Assembly (NCBI RefSeq): GCF_009176705.1
Contig: NZ_AP021846.1
Coordinates: 2,760,001 to 2,824,000 of the forward strand
Length of the DNA stretch: 64,000 bases
From: Pseudoalteromonas sp. A25
GTDB lineage: Bacteria; Pseudomonadota; Gammaproteobacteria; Enterobacterales; Alteromonadaceae
Direction of reading: 5' to 3'
Shown here one piece after another: positions 47,833 through 57,068 of the stretch (position 1 is its first letter; each line of letters opens with the position of its first letter). Below the pieces are notes generated by a model. That model searched no databases. It was not told the DNA's origin and saw only the letters and a list, made by a program, of their open reading frames with translations. A program made the translations under genes and the position numbers.

Positions 47833-48564
47833 TTAACCGCCACGTTTGATGTTATCTAAAATAATCCCTGTCGCCATCGCAACATTCAATGACTCAGCGC
47901 CACCAAATGACGGTATGGTGATCGGTGTATTAATATATTGCCCCACTTGCTGACGTATACCGTGAGACTCACTGCCCATCACTAAAACCCCTTTTGTCGC
48001 AAACTCAGTATTGTGTACACTTTGCCCATTTAAATATGCGCCATAGATAGCACCACTGTATTGTGCTAAAAATTCAACTAAATTAGTACGCACAATATTA
48101 ACGCGTACAAAGGAGCCCATAGTAGCACTAATCACTTTTGGATTGAGATGGTCGGCACAATCTTCACTAACAACAATTTGCTTTAAACCATACCAATCAG
48201 CGACCCGAATAATTGTCCCCAAGTTGCCAGGATCTGATACGCCATCAAGGGCCAATACTATTGTCGACTCATCTATTGGCTGAGGCTCTGGCGATTTTAC
48301 AATAGCTATCGCGGCATTGTTGCTAGTTAGCGTGCTCGCTTTAGTCAAGCTGTCAGCATCAGCTTCAACATAGTCTATATTTTGCAGCTGCGGTCTGTGC
48401 TCACTAATAAACTGTGGGCTTGCAAATAGCTGCTGTATTGGGATATTCGCAGCTATTAGCTCCTGAACATTTTTTTGTCCTTGCACTAAATACAGGCCAT
48501 GCTGCTTGCGATATTTTTTCTGCGCTAATGCGCGTAAAAGCTTGAGTTGGTTTTTAGAGATCAT
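47833..48564 (-). CDS. TrmH/SpoU-family RNA 2'-O-methyltransferase
   Basis: About 243 residues of the SPOUT class, which methylates ribose 2'-O in rRNA or tRNA with SAM. An N-terminal RNA-binding part (KLLRALAQKKYRKQHGLYLVQG) is followed by the SPOUT knot: ALDGVSDPGNLGTIIRVADWYG, VLVMGSESHGIRQQV and PSFGGAESLNVAMATGIIL. The ATG at 48564 is preferred: the extended frame up to 48654 adds 30 residues with no family counterpart and would run into the upstream gene. The family member is closest in style to YsgA-like proteins; the target nucleotide cannot be read from the sequence. Confidence 0.9.
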   Translation of the reverse strand: MISKNQLKLLRALAQKKYRKQHGLYLVQGQKNVQELIAANIPIQQLFASPQFISEHRPQLQNIDYVEADADSLTKASTLTSNNAAIAIVKSPEPQPIDESTIVLALDGVSDPGNLGTIIRVADWYGLKQIVVSEDCADHLNPKVISATMGSFVRVNIVRTNLVEFLAQYSGAIYGAYLNGQSVHNTEFATKGVLVMGSESHGIRQQVGQYINTPITIPSFGGAESLNVAMATGIILDNIKRGG

Positions 48565-48632
48565 AGCTACCCCAGTTGAAGAATCATGAATTATACCTGA
48601 GGCAGCGCAAAATGCGAAAGAGCAGTCGAGGT

Positions 48633-49358
48633 TTACTCGTCGTCTGTCATCCAAAAAAAGGTCACTGCCAAACGTTTATTATCATTGTTATCACCAAAAT
48701 AATCGCTGGCGCTGTGCGCAAGATTCCCTTTAAACAAGGCTAAACGATTAAAACGATTTTCTATTTCGACGTCTTCATACCAAGCACTGATTGGCAAAGC
48801 TTCAATATTAAGCGCATCAACAAGATTACGATAAGGTGCATAAACCGCGTTACCACCCGCCGCATGATTAGCATAACGCAAGCGGTAAAATGAGGTTCCC
48901 GAATGTGCTCTAGGGTTTGGTGTAAGATATAAAACAGCTGCGTAGCGACATAGCTGCCTGTTGTCCACATGTGGACGAGCAGCCCCTTCTTCATCACCAA
49001 CCAAAATAGCAGTGTTGGTATCAACAACAACTTTGTCTGAGTCTGCAACCCAAAGCTTATCTTTGCCCAATTTTGCTTTTACCCACTGCTCAACTTGCTC
49101 AAGCTCTTCACTCGTTAACGCATCTGGTGAACGTCTCCCTGGCCATAACTCTTCAGTATATGGTTTACCTAACTTCCAATCTTGCTTGTTAAGGCAACGC
49201 TTGCGAATGGCCATTGCTTGCTCATCTGAAAAAAAATTGTCAGCAACCCAAAAATTTTTCCCTTCCTGTGGTTTTTCATATGGGATCTGGGCAAACCCGT
49301 TTGGAATTGCAGGTAACTCCTCTTTACCCGTTAATTTGGTATGTACAAATTTTGCCAA
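48633..49358 (-). CDS. DUF6445 2OG-Fe(II) oxygenase-like protein
   Basis: A 241-residue soluble protein that resembles prolyl-4-hydroxylase-like 2-oxoglutarate/Fe(II) oxygenases of the DUF6445 type. The metal-binding HxD is in RPHVDNRQLCRYAAVLYLTP, the distal His in KGNLAHSASDYFG, and a following Arg (NKRLAVTFFW) could bind 2-oxoglutarate. The N-terminal region contains VADNFFSDEQAMAIRKR, typical of the fold. The substrate is not known. It lies upstream of the TrmH-family gene on the same strand and is separated from it by about 70 bases. Confidence 0.75.
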   Translation of the reverse strand: MAKFVHTKLTGKEELPAIPNGFAQIPYEKPQEGKNFWVADNFFSDEQAMAIRKRCLNKQDWKLGKPYTEELWPGRRSPDALTSEELEQVEQWVKAKLGKDKLWVADSDKVVVDTNTAILVGDEEGAARPHVDNRQLCRYAAVLYLTPNPRAHSGTSFYRLRYANHAAGGNAVYAPYRNLVDALNIEALPISAWYEDVEIENRFNRLALFKGNLAHSASDYFGDNNDNKRLAVTFFWMTDDE

Positions 49359-49552
49359 AATGACTCCTTAGCCTAGATTCTATGATTACTCTCGGTCATT
49401 TTACATCCGCAAATAGACACACCCACCTGTGTACCTAATATTAGCTTTAAAGACCTTGTTTTAATTTGGTCAAATACTCTAAGTGATTTAGGCCAGGTTT
49501 GCACCTGTAAGTCGTTAGGTTTTTTGTCGCAGAACAATAAAACCAAAAAAAA

Positions 49553-49571
49553 GGGACCTATAAAAGGTCCC
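49553..49571 (-). terminator. Strong Rho-independent terminator of the subtilase gene
   Basis: On the minus strand, GGGACC/GGTCCC with a 7-base loop is followed by eight T residues (A-tract 49545-49552 on the plus strand). Confidence 0.92.
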
Positions 49572-49591
49572 TAAACATAAATTACTATTGA

Positions 49592-52087
49592 TTATCTAAA
49601 AGTAACCGTCACTTCCTCTGAGCAGATATTCTCACCGACACAGATTTTGTATACGTATTGTTGTTGTGTTGCTTGGCGAATAAAGTCACGGTAAGTTCCT
49701 GTATTCGCGGCTGTTGCAATCTTAGCGCCATCACGGTACACATCAATACTATCCGATGATGCACCTTGGTAAGCAAGTTCAATACGTGCATAGTCTAACC
49801 GTGTTTTGTTAGCACGTTTAACTTTTAGCTCCAACACTTGGTCAACCACAGTTACTGCTTGTGTTGTGGTGCTAGCCAGACCAGTCTCGTCAGTGACAGT
49901 CAAAGTAACTGTATATGTACCTGCTGCTGCGAAAGTATGGCTTGGGTTTTGATCCGTTGATGTGCTTCCATCGCCAAAGTCCCATGCCCAGCTAACGATG
50001 TCGTTGTTTGCATCAGTACTAGTATCTGTAAATGTTGCATTTAGCATGTCAGCTGCATAACTAAAGCCAGCTACTGGCTCTGCAGGAGAAACATCACCTA
50101 ATCCTGTCAATGTAAGTGACCACTGATTTAAGGTACCCGTGTCTTGTGCGTAGGTATCTTCTACTTTCAGTGTCCAATCACCCGTTGCCACTTCTCCGTT
50201 AAAGGCATCAGATTCAAATGAACCATTAATATCGTCCGCACTACCACCTGCTTTATTATGCAGTGTTGCTGTCGTCCCGGCTGGTGACGTCAAGGTTACA
50301 ACTAAATCGCCGATGTAAGTGTGTGTGATATCTAGGAAAGTACTAGAGTCAAAAATAGTCACTTGATCTGCAACTGTGATCACAGAAGTAATGCCCGTAG
50401 GGTCGTTATCAGGAATATCAGCACTCGTATCATTGCTATAAGTGAAATCGTTTAAGCCTTGTGGATTAACATACAGTGATACTTGCTTAGTTTGTACGAG
50501 TTCTCCACTGCTTGCCGTTACATTGAACGTATAACTGCCCCATTGTGTTTCCGCTGTGGTTGGTACTGACAATGAGAAGCTTTGACCAGGCTGTACAACA
50601 TCAGAAGATAAAACTGCACCCGGTAATTCACCCTCAACAGTTAATGCCACATCTCCTGTCCAATCAGCAACTGATAACACATCAAAATTATAAGCTGCTG
50701 TATCACCTGCGACTATTTCTTGTGACGCAGGTACAACTGACAACCTAAATCCTGGCTCCGGATCTGCGTATTCAAGAGCGCTTGCTGCATTTAAACGCTT
50801 TCCAGATACCACTTTACCATTTAAAGCTTCGTTATCATCGCCAGAGTCCATTAATACAGCTTTTAACTCTTGTGTTGTTAATGTTGGATTAACAGACAAC
50901 GCAAGTGCCGCGACACCAGCAACATGTGGTGTTGCCATTGATGTACCTGAGAAAGAGCTATAACCACCACCAGGAACGGTAGATAGAATTGAAGAGCCTG
51001 GCGCACCTAAGTCAACACTTGTTAATCCCCATTGAGAGAACCCTGACATGTCATCAGTATGTGTCGTACTTGCAACTGCTAAAATTGAGTCATGCTCATA
51101 GCTTGATGGGTAGTGAGGATTAACATCATTATCAACCGCACTGTTACCAGCCGCTGCAACAAATAAGATACCCGCTTCTTCTGAGGCAGTCAGTGCATCA
51201 GCCATTGCTTGGTTGAAACCGCCGCCGCCCCAGCTGTTATTTGATACTCGAACATCAACACCCGCTTCACGTAAACCGACTAGGTAATCGATACACTTGA
51301 TCGCATCTGATGTTGAACCACTGCCTGATGAGTCTAAAAATTTACAACCAACAATTGACACTTCGTGGTTTACACCTACAACACCTGTTGCATCGTTACC
51401 GACCGCGCCAATTGTTCCCGATACATGCGTACCATGACCTTGGTCATCCATAGGATCACCCGCATTGGTAATTGCGTTAATACCGTGGATATCATCAATG
51501 TAACCATTGCCGTCATTATCGATACCATCGCCTGGGATCTCATTTGGGTTAGTCCACATATTAGCCGTTAAGTCTGGGTGAGTATGATCCACACCAGTAT
51601 CGATTACACCAACAACTACGTCACGACTACCAACAGAAACATCCCATGCTTCTACAGCGTCAATATCTGCATCAGCCACACCGCCTGTTTGTCCTGTGTT
51701 GTGTAAGCCCCAAAGTTCACCAAATCTTGGGTCATCTGGCGTACCAAGTACAGTGACAGTGTAATCAGGCTCTGCATATTCTACGGCTGGGTGTTTGTTT
51801 AGCGCTTGAAGTGCGCTTTTCGTGTCTTTTTTGTCGAGCTTAAATTTGGCCAAGCGACCTTTTAGCACATGGCGGTACGCATCATCTATTTCATCTTGGT
51901 TAAGGTCACTGATTTTTGCAGCCACTAATTTTCTAGCTGAGATACGCTGCTCTTTTGTAGCTTCTTTTTTGTACACCACAATTAGTGCATCATCTGCTGC
52001 ACTAACAGTTTGTTTATCAATGTGAATTGCAGCCTGAGAAAGACAAGGGATTAAAGCAAGCGTTAAAGCCGATAATTTTAAATTCAT
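49592..52087 (-). CDS. Secreted subtilisin-like protease with P-domain and PKD domain (deseasin-like)
   Basis: An 831-residue exported serine protease of family S8. A signal peptide (MNLKLSALTLALIPCLSQAA) and an I9-like propeptide (to about 110) precede the catalytic domain (about 120-435), with Asp163 (VIDTGVD), His218 (GHGTHVSGT), oxyanion Asn315 (AAAGN) and Ser383 (GTSMATPHVAG). Calcium-binding DGIDNDGNGYID follows the Asp motif. The C-terminal part contains a proprotein convertase P-domain (about 545-655) and a PKD domain (about 665-755, WAWDFGDGSTSTDQNPSHTF), ending in an Ig-like module. The arrangement resembles marine deseasins such as Pseudoalteromonas MCP-01, where the PKD domain binds insoluble collagen. 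It is divergent from the curli genes. Confidence 0.92.
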   Translation of the reverse strand: MNLKLSALTLALIPCLSQAAIHIDKQTVSAADDALIVVYKKEATKEQRISARKLVAAKISDLNQDEIDDAYRHVLKGRLAKFKLDKKDTKSALQALNKHPAVEYAEPDYTVTVLGTPDDPRFGELWGLHNTGQTGGVADADIDAVEAWDVSVGSRDVVVGVIDTGVDHTHPDLTANMWTNPNEIPGDGIDNDGNGYIDDIHGINAITNAGDPMDDQGHGTHVSGTIGAVGNDATGVVGVNHEVSIVGCKFLDSSGSGSTSDAIKCIDYLVGLREAGVDVRVSNNSWGGGGFNQAMADALTASEEAGILFVAAAGNSAVDNDVNPHYPSSYEHDSILAVASTTHTDDMSGFSQWGLTSVDLGAPGSSILSTVPGGGYSSFSGTSMATPHVAGVAALALSVNPTLTTQELKAVLMDSGDDNEALNGKVVSGKRLNAASALEYADPEPGFRLSVVPASQEIVAGDTAAYNFDVLSVADWTGDVALTVEGELPGAVLSSDVVQPGQSFSLSVPTTAETQWGSYTFNVTASSGELVQTKQVSLYVNPQGLNDFTYSNDTSADIPDNDPTGITSVITVADQVTIFDSSTFLDITHTYIGDLVVTLTSPAGTTATLHNKAGGSADDINGSFESDAFNGEVATGDWTLKVEDTYAQDTGTLNQWSLTLTGLGDVSPAEPVAGFSYAADMLNATFTDTSTDANNDIVSWAWDFGDGSTSTDQNPSHTFAAAGTYTVTLTVTDETGLASTTTQAVTVVDQVLELKVKRANKTRLDYARIELAYQGASSDSIDVYRDGAKIATAANTGTYRDFIRQATQQQYVYKICVGENICSEEVTVTFR

Positions 52088-52569
52088 TGTTGGGATCCAT
52101 TCAGTTTGTTTATCAAGTCATGTCTTAATGACATAAAACTTAAAATCACAAGTAGCCTCACCGATTGAGCCTACTCACTTTTGAGTTCCCACCTATGTAT
52201 GTTGAGTATAAAAGCAATCTTGTTAGTACGTTACATGCACAATAGTAAAGTACCGAAAACATAAAATTAAGCAACGCATCTAGAAAACACTATATCGTCA
52301 AAGTGCGCAAGCCAATCTAAGTAAAACCACAAAAACAGACTAAAAATACAAAAACAAACATATAATTAACAAAAATGTATGAGGAACAAGTCGTAGCCAA
52401 ATAAGGGAGGCTAGTTATTTTTTACTGCTTTTTGAGTAAAGAAAAACTAACAAAATTTAAAACGATGATTTAAAACATATTTTTTTTCACAAAAATTTCG
52501 TATTCCCTCTTTAGGTACTCTTGTCTAATGTGGGGTACAAGGTCTTCAATGCAGTAAAAGTGAAACAAT
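52088..52569. other. Divergent promoter region of subtilase and curli genes
   Basis: An AT-rich 482-base gap that must hold the promoters of both the secreted protease (minus) and csgB (plus). A purine-rich AAATAAGGGAGGCTAG segment lies near 52400. I cannot assign a specific CsgD or sigma factor site with confidence. Confidence 0.5.
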
Positions 52570-53037
52570 ATGCTAACAAAAGAAAAGGCGCAGCGCGTTA
52601 CATTACTTAATACAGTATTGTGTAAATATGTAATGTTACCCGTGTCTTTATTTTGCAGCAGCTTTGCTTTTTGCGGCTCTGTTGACTTACAAGAGTCCCC
52701 CTTGTCTTTGAGTATAAATCCTTCGTTGTCAGTACATGCACAATTACTCGCAACGATAAAGCAAAATGGAACATTTAATAAAGCAACGATAACGCAAATA
52801 GGTGACGAGTTAAATCTGGTGTCACTTGTGCAATTGGGTTCAAACAACTTGGCCGAAATTACGCAAGCTGGCGCGCATAATAGCGTTAACCTCGTTCAGT
52901 ATGGCAATAACAATTATACGTCCATCGTGCAGCAAGGTGACGCTAATGTCGTCAATCTAACGCAACTTGGTGAACAAACGTTGCTGATCCACCAACTTGG
53001 TAATGAGATGGTGCTCAATGTCAGCGTTAATAAATAA
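52570..53037 (+). CDS. csgB: CsgB-like minor curlin
   Basis: A 155-residue secreted protein with an N-terminal hydrophobic signal region (VMLPVSLFCSSFAFC). About five curlin repeats of roughly 22 residues follow, carrying the Q-x-G-x-x-N pattern (IKQNGTFN, ITQIGDELN, VQLGSNNLA, ITQAGAHN, VQYGNNN, VQQGDAN, LTQLGEQ). It has the length and position of the CsgB nucleator (151 in E. coli) that anchors and seeds curli fibres on the outer membrane. The final segment (LIHQLGNEMVLNVSVNK) departs from the repeat, as in nucleators. The gene is followed 23 bases later by the large CsgA-like gene. Confidence 0.85.
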   Translation: MLTKEKAQRVTLLNTVLCKYVMLPVSLFCSSFAFCGSVDLQESPLSLSINPSLSVHAQLLATIKQNGTFNKATITQIGDELNLVSLVQLGSNNLAEITQAGAHNSVNLVQYGNNNYTSIVQQGDANVVNLTQLGEQTLLIHQLGNEMVLNVSVNK

Positions 53038-53060
53038 TAATGATACACAAGGAAAATATC

Positions 53061-54719
53061 ATGCTAAAAAAATCACTCATTTCCTGTGCCATAGTAATGG
53101 CGCTGGGTTATGGTAATGCAGCACTCGCTGCACAGCCACAGAGTAAAAATACGCAAGACACTATCCAAAGCGACTTTATGGCTGGCGCTGCGCAAAACCG
53201 CGTTGAAATAACCCAAAACTCCACCGCTGGAGCCACTTCGGGCAATGAAGTTAACTTGCTACAAAGCGGCGAAACCAATGGCGCAAAAACAACTGTAACA
53301 GGCGACGCAAACCATATTACCGCTGAGCAAAAAGGCAATGACAATCTTCAATTAACCACTGTAACTGGACAAAGCAACCACATTACTCATTATCAAACTG
53401 GCAACAATGCGAAGTCTAATACAGAGCTAACGGGTGACGCTAATATGGTGTCTTTCAACCAAAGCGGTGATACTGGCCGAGGCGGTATTTCAAACCAAAT
53501 CAGGTTAAAAGCGCAAGGCGATGACAACACTGTAAATGTTACGCAAAGCTCGGGGGGACACTGGACATTTATTGATGATTTACAAGGTCATAATAACGAG
53601 ATAAATGTAGAACAACACGGTGAGTGGGGAGAAGTGCGCCTGAAAGAGATCGTAGGCGAAGAAAATGAGTTCATCATTGAGCAAGATGGTTTTTGGAATA
53701 TCGCCGAGGTTACCGAACTTGAAGGCAATGAAAATACCATAAAAGCAACTCAAGAGGGTGATAGCAACCGCTTTAACTTAAACCAACTTGTTGGCGACGA
53801 TAACCGCATAGACGCAGAGCAAAGAGGTAATGATAATGCCGTAGCAGTTACCGAACTAACAGGGCAAGACAACCGTTTAGAGTTTGAACAAGCGGGCGAT
53901 AGAAATAACTTACAAATTGACCTACTTAATGGTAACAGCAATAGCCTAAGCACCAATCAAAGTAATGATGGAAATAGTATTTCATTCGCAGTGGTTGAAG
54001 GTGATGATAACGACCTATCAGTAGGACAACAAGGTGAAGAAAATACCTTTACCAGTGAGTTAATTGTAGGAACTGACAATAAAGTATCAGCACAACAAAC
54101 CGGCAACTCAAATACCCTAGAAGCAGACGTTGTTGGTAATGACAACCAGTTCAACACATTGCAAATGGGTGACTCAAACACAACATATCTGGGTGTGATA
54201 GGCGACAATAATCATTTATCAACTCTGCAAAGCGGTGATAGCAACGACACGCATATCGCAAACTTCAACGGCTCTGACAATACCTTTGTTGTAAGTCAAG
54301 CTGGTGATTTAAATGTAATGAGAATTCAAAACTCATACCCTAATACGTCACTAGCAACGTCGGGTAACTCTATTTCTGCAGTCCAAGATGGTGATGAAAA
54401 TGATTTAAGTGTCACTATGAGCAGCGAAGTGGCAAGCCAAGGCAATACATTAGATTTAATGCAAGACGGCAACTTAAACGCTATCGATCTCATGCTAGAA
54501 GGGTCAAATAATAGTGTTGATATCATGCAAATGGGTGACATGAACATGGTAACTGGTATCGACGAAGGCGCATTCGTTATTGCTGGCAACGATTTAAGCT
54601 TAAATATCCTACAAGAAGGTACTGGCAACTTAGTTGAAGGTGGTATGTCGCAGCTTAATGGTGATGTAACCGTAAATCAGTTAGGTGACTACAACACCAC
54701 AACAATTATACAACAATAA
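53061..54719 (+). CDS. csgA: Large CsgA-like major curlin with more than 20 repeats
   Basis: About 552 residues: a signal peptide (MLKKSLISCAIVMALGYGNAALAA) and then an uninterrupted series of curlin-type repeats, at least 20 units of about 22-23 residues. They alternate Q-x-G-D/N and G-x-D/N-N turns, for example VTGDANHI, AEQKGNDN, IEQDG, LVGDDNRI, AQQTGNSN and LMQDGNLN. It ends in IIQQ. The usual enterobacterial CsgA has 151 residues and five repeats. The chain is markedly acidic, unlike the enteric protein. The ATG at 53061 has an AAGGA ribosome binding site; an earlier ATG at 53040 gives an unlikely seven-residue extension. It should form the fibre core, secreted through CsgG. Confidence 0.85.
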   Translation: MLKKSLISCAIVMALGYGNAALAAQPQSKNTQDTIQSDFMAGAAQNRVEITQNSTAGATSGNEVNLLQSGETNGAKTTVTGDANHITAEQKGNDNLQLTTVTGQSNHITHYQTGNNAKSNTELTGDANMVSFNQSGDTGRGGISNQIRLKAQGDDNTVNVTQSSGGHWTFIDDLQGHNNEINVEQHGEWGEVRLKEIVGEENEFIIEQDGFWNIAEVTELEGNENTIKATQEGDSNRFNLNQLVGDDNRIDAEQRGNDNAVAVTELTGQDNRLEFEQAGDRNNLQIDLLNGNSNSLSTNQSNDGNSISFAVVEGDDNDLSVGQQGEENTFTSELIVGTDNKVSAQQTGNSNTLEADVVGNDNQFNTLQMGDSNTTYLGVIGDNNHLSTLQSGDSNDTHIANFNGSDNTFVVSQAGDLNVMRIQNSYPNTSLATSGNSISAVQDGDENDLSVTMSSEVASQGNTLDLMQDGNLNAIDLMLEGSNNSVDIMQMGDMNMVTGIDEGAFVIAGNDLSLNILQEGTGNLVEGGMSQLNGDVTVNQLGDYNTTTIIQQ

Positions 54720-54744
54720 TTGCGTCATTTAATAATCGATAAGC

Positions 54745-54760
54745 GGTGCCCGTTGGCACC
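54745..54760 (+). terminator. Hairpin between csgA and csgE
   Basis: A 6-bp GC stem (ggtgcc / ggcacc) with a 4-base loop, followed by CTTATTACTT. It is a possible partial terminator that would lower csgEFG expression relative to the fibre subunits. Confidence 0.5.
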
Positions 54761-54796
54761 CTTATTACTTGCACTAAAGAAAAAGTGGAAGAGCGA

Positions 54797-55180
54797 ATGA
54801 ACTGTCTCATTAAAATATTCATTGTTTGCACTTTTCTCATACTCAGCCCGTGCAATAAAGCAAACGAAATCAGTGGCTTCTTACTTGATCAAAGTATCAG
54901 CCGCTCAGGTCATGAATTCTATCGCCAGTTAAGTACTTTATGGCTAGATATTCCCTCTACTGCGGGGGCGACCGTAACCATAAAAGAAACTCTTATACCA
55001 AAAGCAGGAACCATTTTAACCGTAGAGCTCAACAATCAAACAGTGTACTCAACTTACCTAGGTCGCAGGTTAAAACCCGTTGACGATCAAGTAGAAGAAG
55101 CTGCACTAACCCTAATTAAAGTGCTTGCGAGCAATAATTTCAGCAAGTTTAGTGATGACTTATCAAGCAGTGGTCTTTAA
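54797..55180 (+). CDS. csgE: Curli assembly protein CsgE
   Basis: A 127-residue periplasmic protein with a signal peptide ending around SPCNKANE. The CsgE family is recognised by the ISRSGHEFYRQLSTLW segment, the VTIKETLIPKAGTIL block and the VYSTYLGRR motif. CsgE caps the CsgG pore and guides curlins. The ATG at 54797 has a GGAAGAG ribosome binding site; an earlier in-frame GTG inside the upstream hairpin is rejected. Length agrees with E. coli CsgE (129). csgF follows with a gap of two bases. Confidence 0.9.
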   Translation: MNCLIKIFIVCTFLILSPCNKANEISGFLLDQSISRSGHEFYRQLSTLWLDIPSTAGATVTIKETLIPKAGTILTVELNNQTVYSTYLGRRLKPVDDQVEEAALTLIKVLASNNFSKFSDDLSSSGL

Positions 55181-55182
55181 CT

Positions 55183-55605
55183 ATGAAAAAAAACCTTTTC
55201 CTTTTACTAGCACTCAGCCAAGCAAGTTATGCTAGCGAACTCGTTTACACACCAATCAATCCAAGCTTTGGTGGCAACCCACTTAACGCCAGCATGCTTA
55301 TGAATAAAGCACAGGCACAAAATAAGCATAAGGCTCACGTTGAGCCCAAGAGCTATGCAGAAAAAATGCAGGAGTCTTTAGAGAGGGCCTACATAAATAG
55401 AATTGTACGTGAAGTAACGGACCTTGCATTCGGTGAAAGCTCAGATGAAAATGTGTTTGGTCAAGATTCTGTTTTTGTCAGCGGTGATCATCAAATAAGA
55501 ATGCTAACAAGCAATGCTGACAGTATTACCATAGAAATTACCAACCTCGTTTCAGGGGAAGTCACAACAATAGAAATTCCGAGGTTTGGCAATGCGCTTC
55601 CATAA
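55183..55605 (+). CDS. csgF: Curli assembly protein CsgF
   Basis: A 140-residue exported protein with a signal peptide ending near SQASYAS. The mature N-terminus (ELVYTPINPSFGGNPLNASMLM) matches CsgF, whose N-terminal segment inserts into the CsgG channel and whose remainder lies outside the cell to couple secretion to the nucleator. Length agrees with the E. coli protein (138). The csgG start lies inside its 3' end. Confidence 0.93.
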   Translation: MKKNLFLLLALSQASYASELVYTPINPSFGGNPLNASMLMNKAQAQNKHKAHVEPKSYAEKMQESLERAYINRIVREVTDLAFGESSDENVFGQDSVFVSGDHQIRMLTSNADSITIEITNLVSGEVTTIEIPRFGNALP

Positions 55606-56428
55606 GTCATATTTTATTAGTTTACTAGTCATTGTGTTGAGTGGCTGCTCTCATATTACAAATACGCTGCCACCGGATATCTCCCAAGCGCAAACGTTAG
55701 AACATACCCTAACCTATAAAGAACTGAAATCGTTGCCAAAACCCATGGGCAGCATTCCTGTATCCGTATATTCATTTAGAGATCAAACGGGTCAATACAA
55801 ACCAATCGCTAACGTAAGCTCATTTTCTACTGCGGTAACACAAGGTGCCTCGGCCATACTTGTGCAAGCACTTAGTGAAACAGATTGGTTTGTGCCCGTA
55901 GAACGTGAGGGCTTACAGAACATACTCACAGAGCGAAAAATTATTCGAGCAGCTCTGGATAACAGCGACAATGAAAGCCATGCACTGCCCCCGCTGAAAA
56001 CGGCAAAGATCATTCTTGAAGGTGGGATCATCAGCTACGACTCAAATACCAAAACAGGTGGACTTGGTGCTGAATACTTTGGTATTGGGGTTTCTGAGTT
56101 ATATAGAGAAGATATTATCTCAATTTACATGAGAGCAGTCGATGTTCGAACTGGTGTAGTATTGACGTCAGTGGCCACAACCAAAACAGTACTGAGCTTT
56201 GAAATGCGAGCTGGCTTTTTCCGCTATGTCAGTTATAAGCGACTAGCAGAAGCCGAAGGAGGATATAGCAATAACGAGCCAATGCATATATGCGTTAAAC
56301 AAGCAATTGAGAAAGCGTTGATAGACCTTATCAACAGTGGTATTGATAAAGGGTTATGGTCAGCTACGCCCGTTACTCAGAATACGAACGAGTTAACGCA
56401 TCAGGAAAAAACTGCCTCGCCCAATTAA
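55592..56428 (+). CDS. csgG: Curli secretion channel lipoprotein CsgG
   Basis: About 278 residues with a lipoprotein signal peptide (lipobox VLSGC). Hallmarks of CsgG are VSVYSFRDQTGQYKP, EREGLQNILTERKIIR, ILEGGIISYDSNTKTGG and YREDIISIYMRAVDVRTG. It forms the nonameric outer-membrane pore for curlins. The ATG at 55592 has a GAGG ribosome binding site and overlaps the end of csgF by 14 bases. Its 3' end overlaps the convergent csgD gene by 56 bases, so the two messages are complementary at their ends. Confidence 0.95.
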   Translation: MRFHKSYFISLLVIVLSGCSHITNTLPPDISQAQTLEHTLTYKELKSLPKPMGSIPVSVYSFRDQTGQYKPIANVSSFSTAVTQGASAILVQALSETDWFVPVEREGLQNILTERKIIRAALDNSDNESHALPPLKTAKIILEGGIISYDSNTKTGGLGAEYFGIGVSELYREDIISIYMRAVDVRTGVVLTSVATTKTVLSFEMRAGFFRYVSYKRLAEAEGGYSNNEPMHICVKQAIEKALIDLINSGIDKGLWSATPVTQNTNELTHQEKTASPN

Positions 56429-57068
56429 GTAGCTCTATGCGGTTTCTTGATTTGGTTTTTCGAAACGCACTGTACAGGTGCGTTTTGACTGTATGATCGC
56501 TAATATGAAGTTTATTGGCGATCTCCTTATTTTGCGCTCCCTCAGCGATTAACTTAACGATGGTTTTTTCTCTTTTTGTTAAATTAAAAGCCCCGTCTTC
56601 TAACTTTGGCGCCGGCGCTGGGTTACTAAAAATGGCATGCTCAACAAGTAACTCTGAAAAAGTACTGCTGATAATGCTGCGCCTAAACCACAGCTCACCG
56701 TCTTTTACTGCTTTAATACCTTTTAATTTGATATCAGGCTCATCTTTGGCATATATCACCCCTTTAACGCCTGCTAACAATGCCCGACGTTCATCAACTT
56801 GACCTTCAGTGGCATTAAATAAAATGAGCGATTTTCTTTTAGCCAATACCGCCATATCGAAGGAATATACTTCTTCACAGCTAAAGCCTGTTAAATCGAC
56901 AAAAACCAGCTGCTCAATCGGTAGTTCAACCAATGCCTTATCACATTGCAGTACACTAGATGTAATATTTAAAAGCTTGAGTAAACTCTGAATAAGCTCA
57001 AGATTGTCATCCGACCTACATACAGCAGTTCGGGTTACTATTGTCGCTTTACAATTCACTTTGCCCAT
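56373..57068 (-). CDS. csgD: CsgD-like LuxR-family regulator
   Basis: About 231 residues. The N-terminal part is a receiver-like domain without obvious phosphorylation residues (VFVDLTGFSCEEVYSF); the C-terminal part is a LuxR helix-turn-helix (LTKREKTIVKLIAEGAQNKE, HISDHTVKTHLYSAFRKT). This resembles CsgD, the activator of curli genes. The ATG at 57068 with TAGGA six bases upstream is chosen; an ATG at 57122 would add 18 residues. Instead of lying divergent from csgB as in enterics, it is convergent with csgG and overlaps its 3' end. Confidence 0.83.
   Translation of the reverse strand: MGKVNCKATIVTRTAVCRSDDNLELIQSLLKLLNITSSVLQCDKALVELPIEQLVFVDLTGFSCEEVYSFDMAVLAKRKSLILFNATEGQVDERRALLAGVKGVIYAKDEPDIKLKGIKAVKDGELWFRRSIISSTFSELLVEHAIFSNPAPAPKLEDGAFNLTKREKTIVKLIAEGAQNKEIANKLHISDHTVKTHLYSAFRKTKSRNRIELLNWARQFFPDALTRSYSE

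Noticed and set aside
52556-52569. AAAAGTGAAACAAT before csgB as a CsgD box
   Set aside because: It partly resembles the published enteric CsgD consensus but mismatches at the end and abuts the start codon.
52470-52847. 125-codon minus-strand frame over csgB
   Set aside because: Antisense to clear curlin repeats; no independent support.
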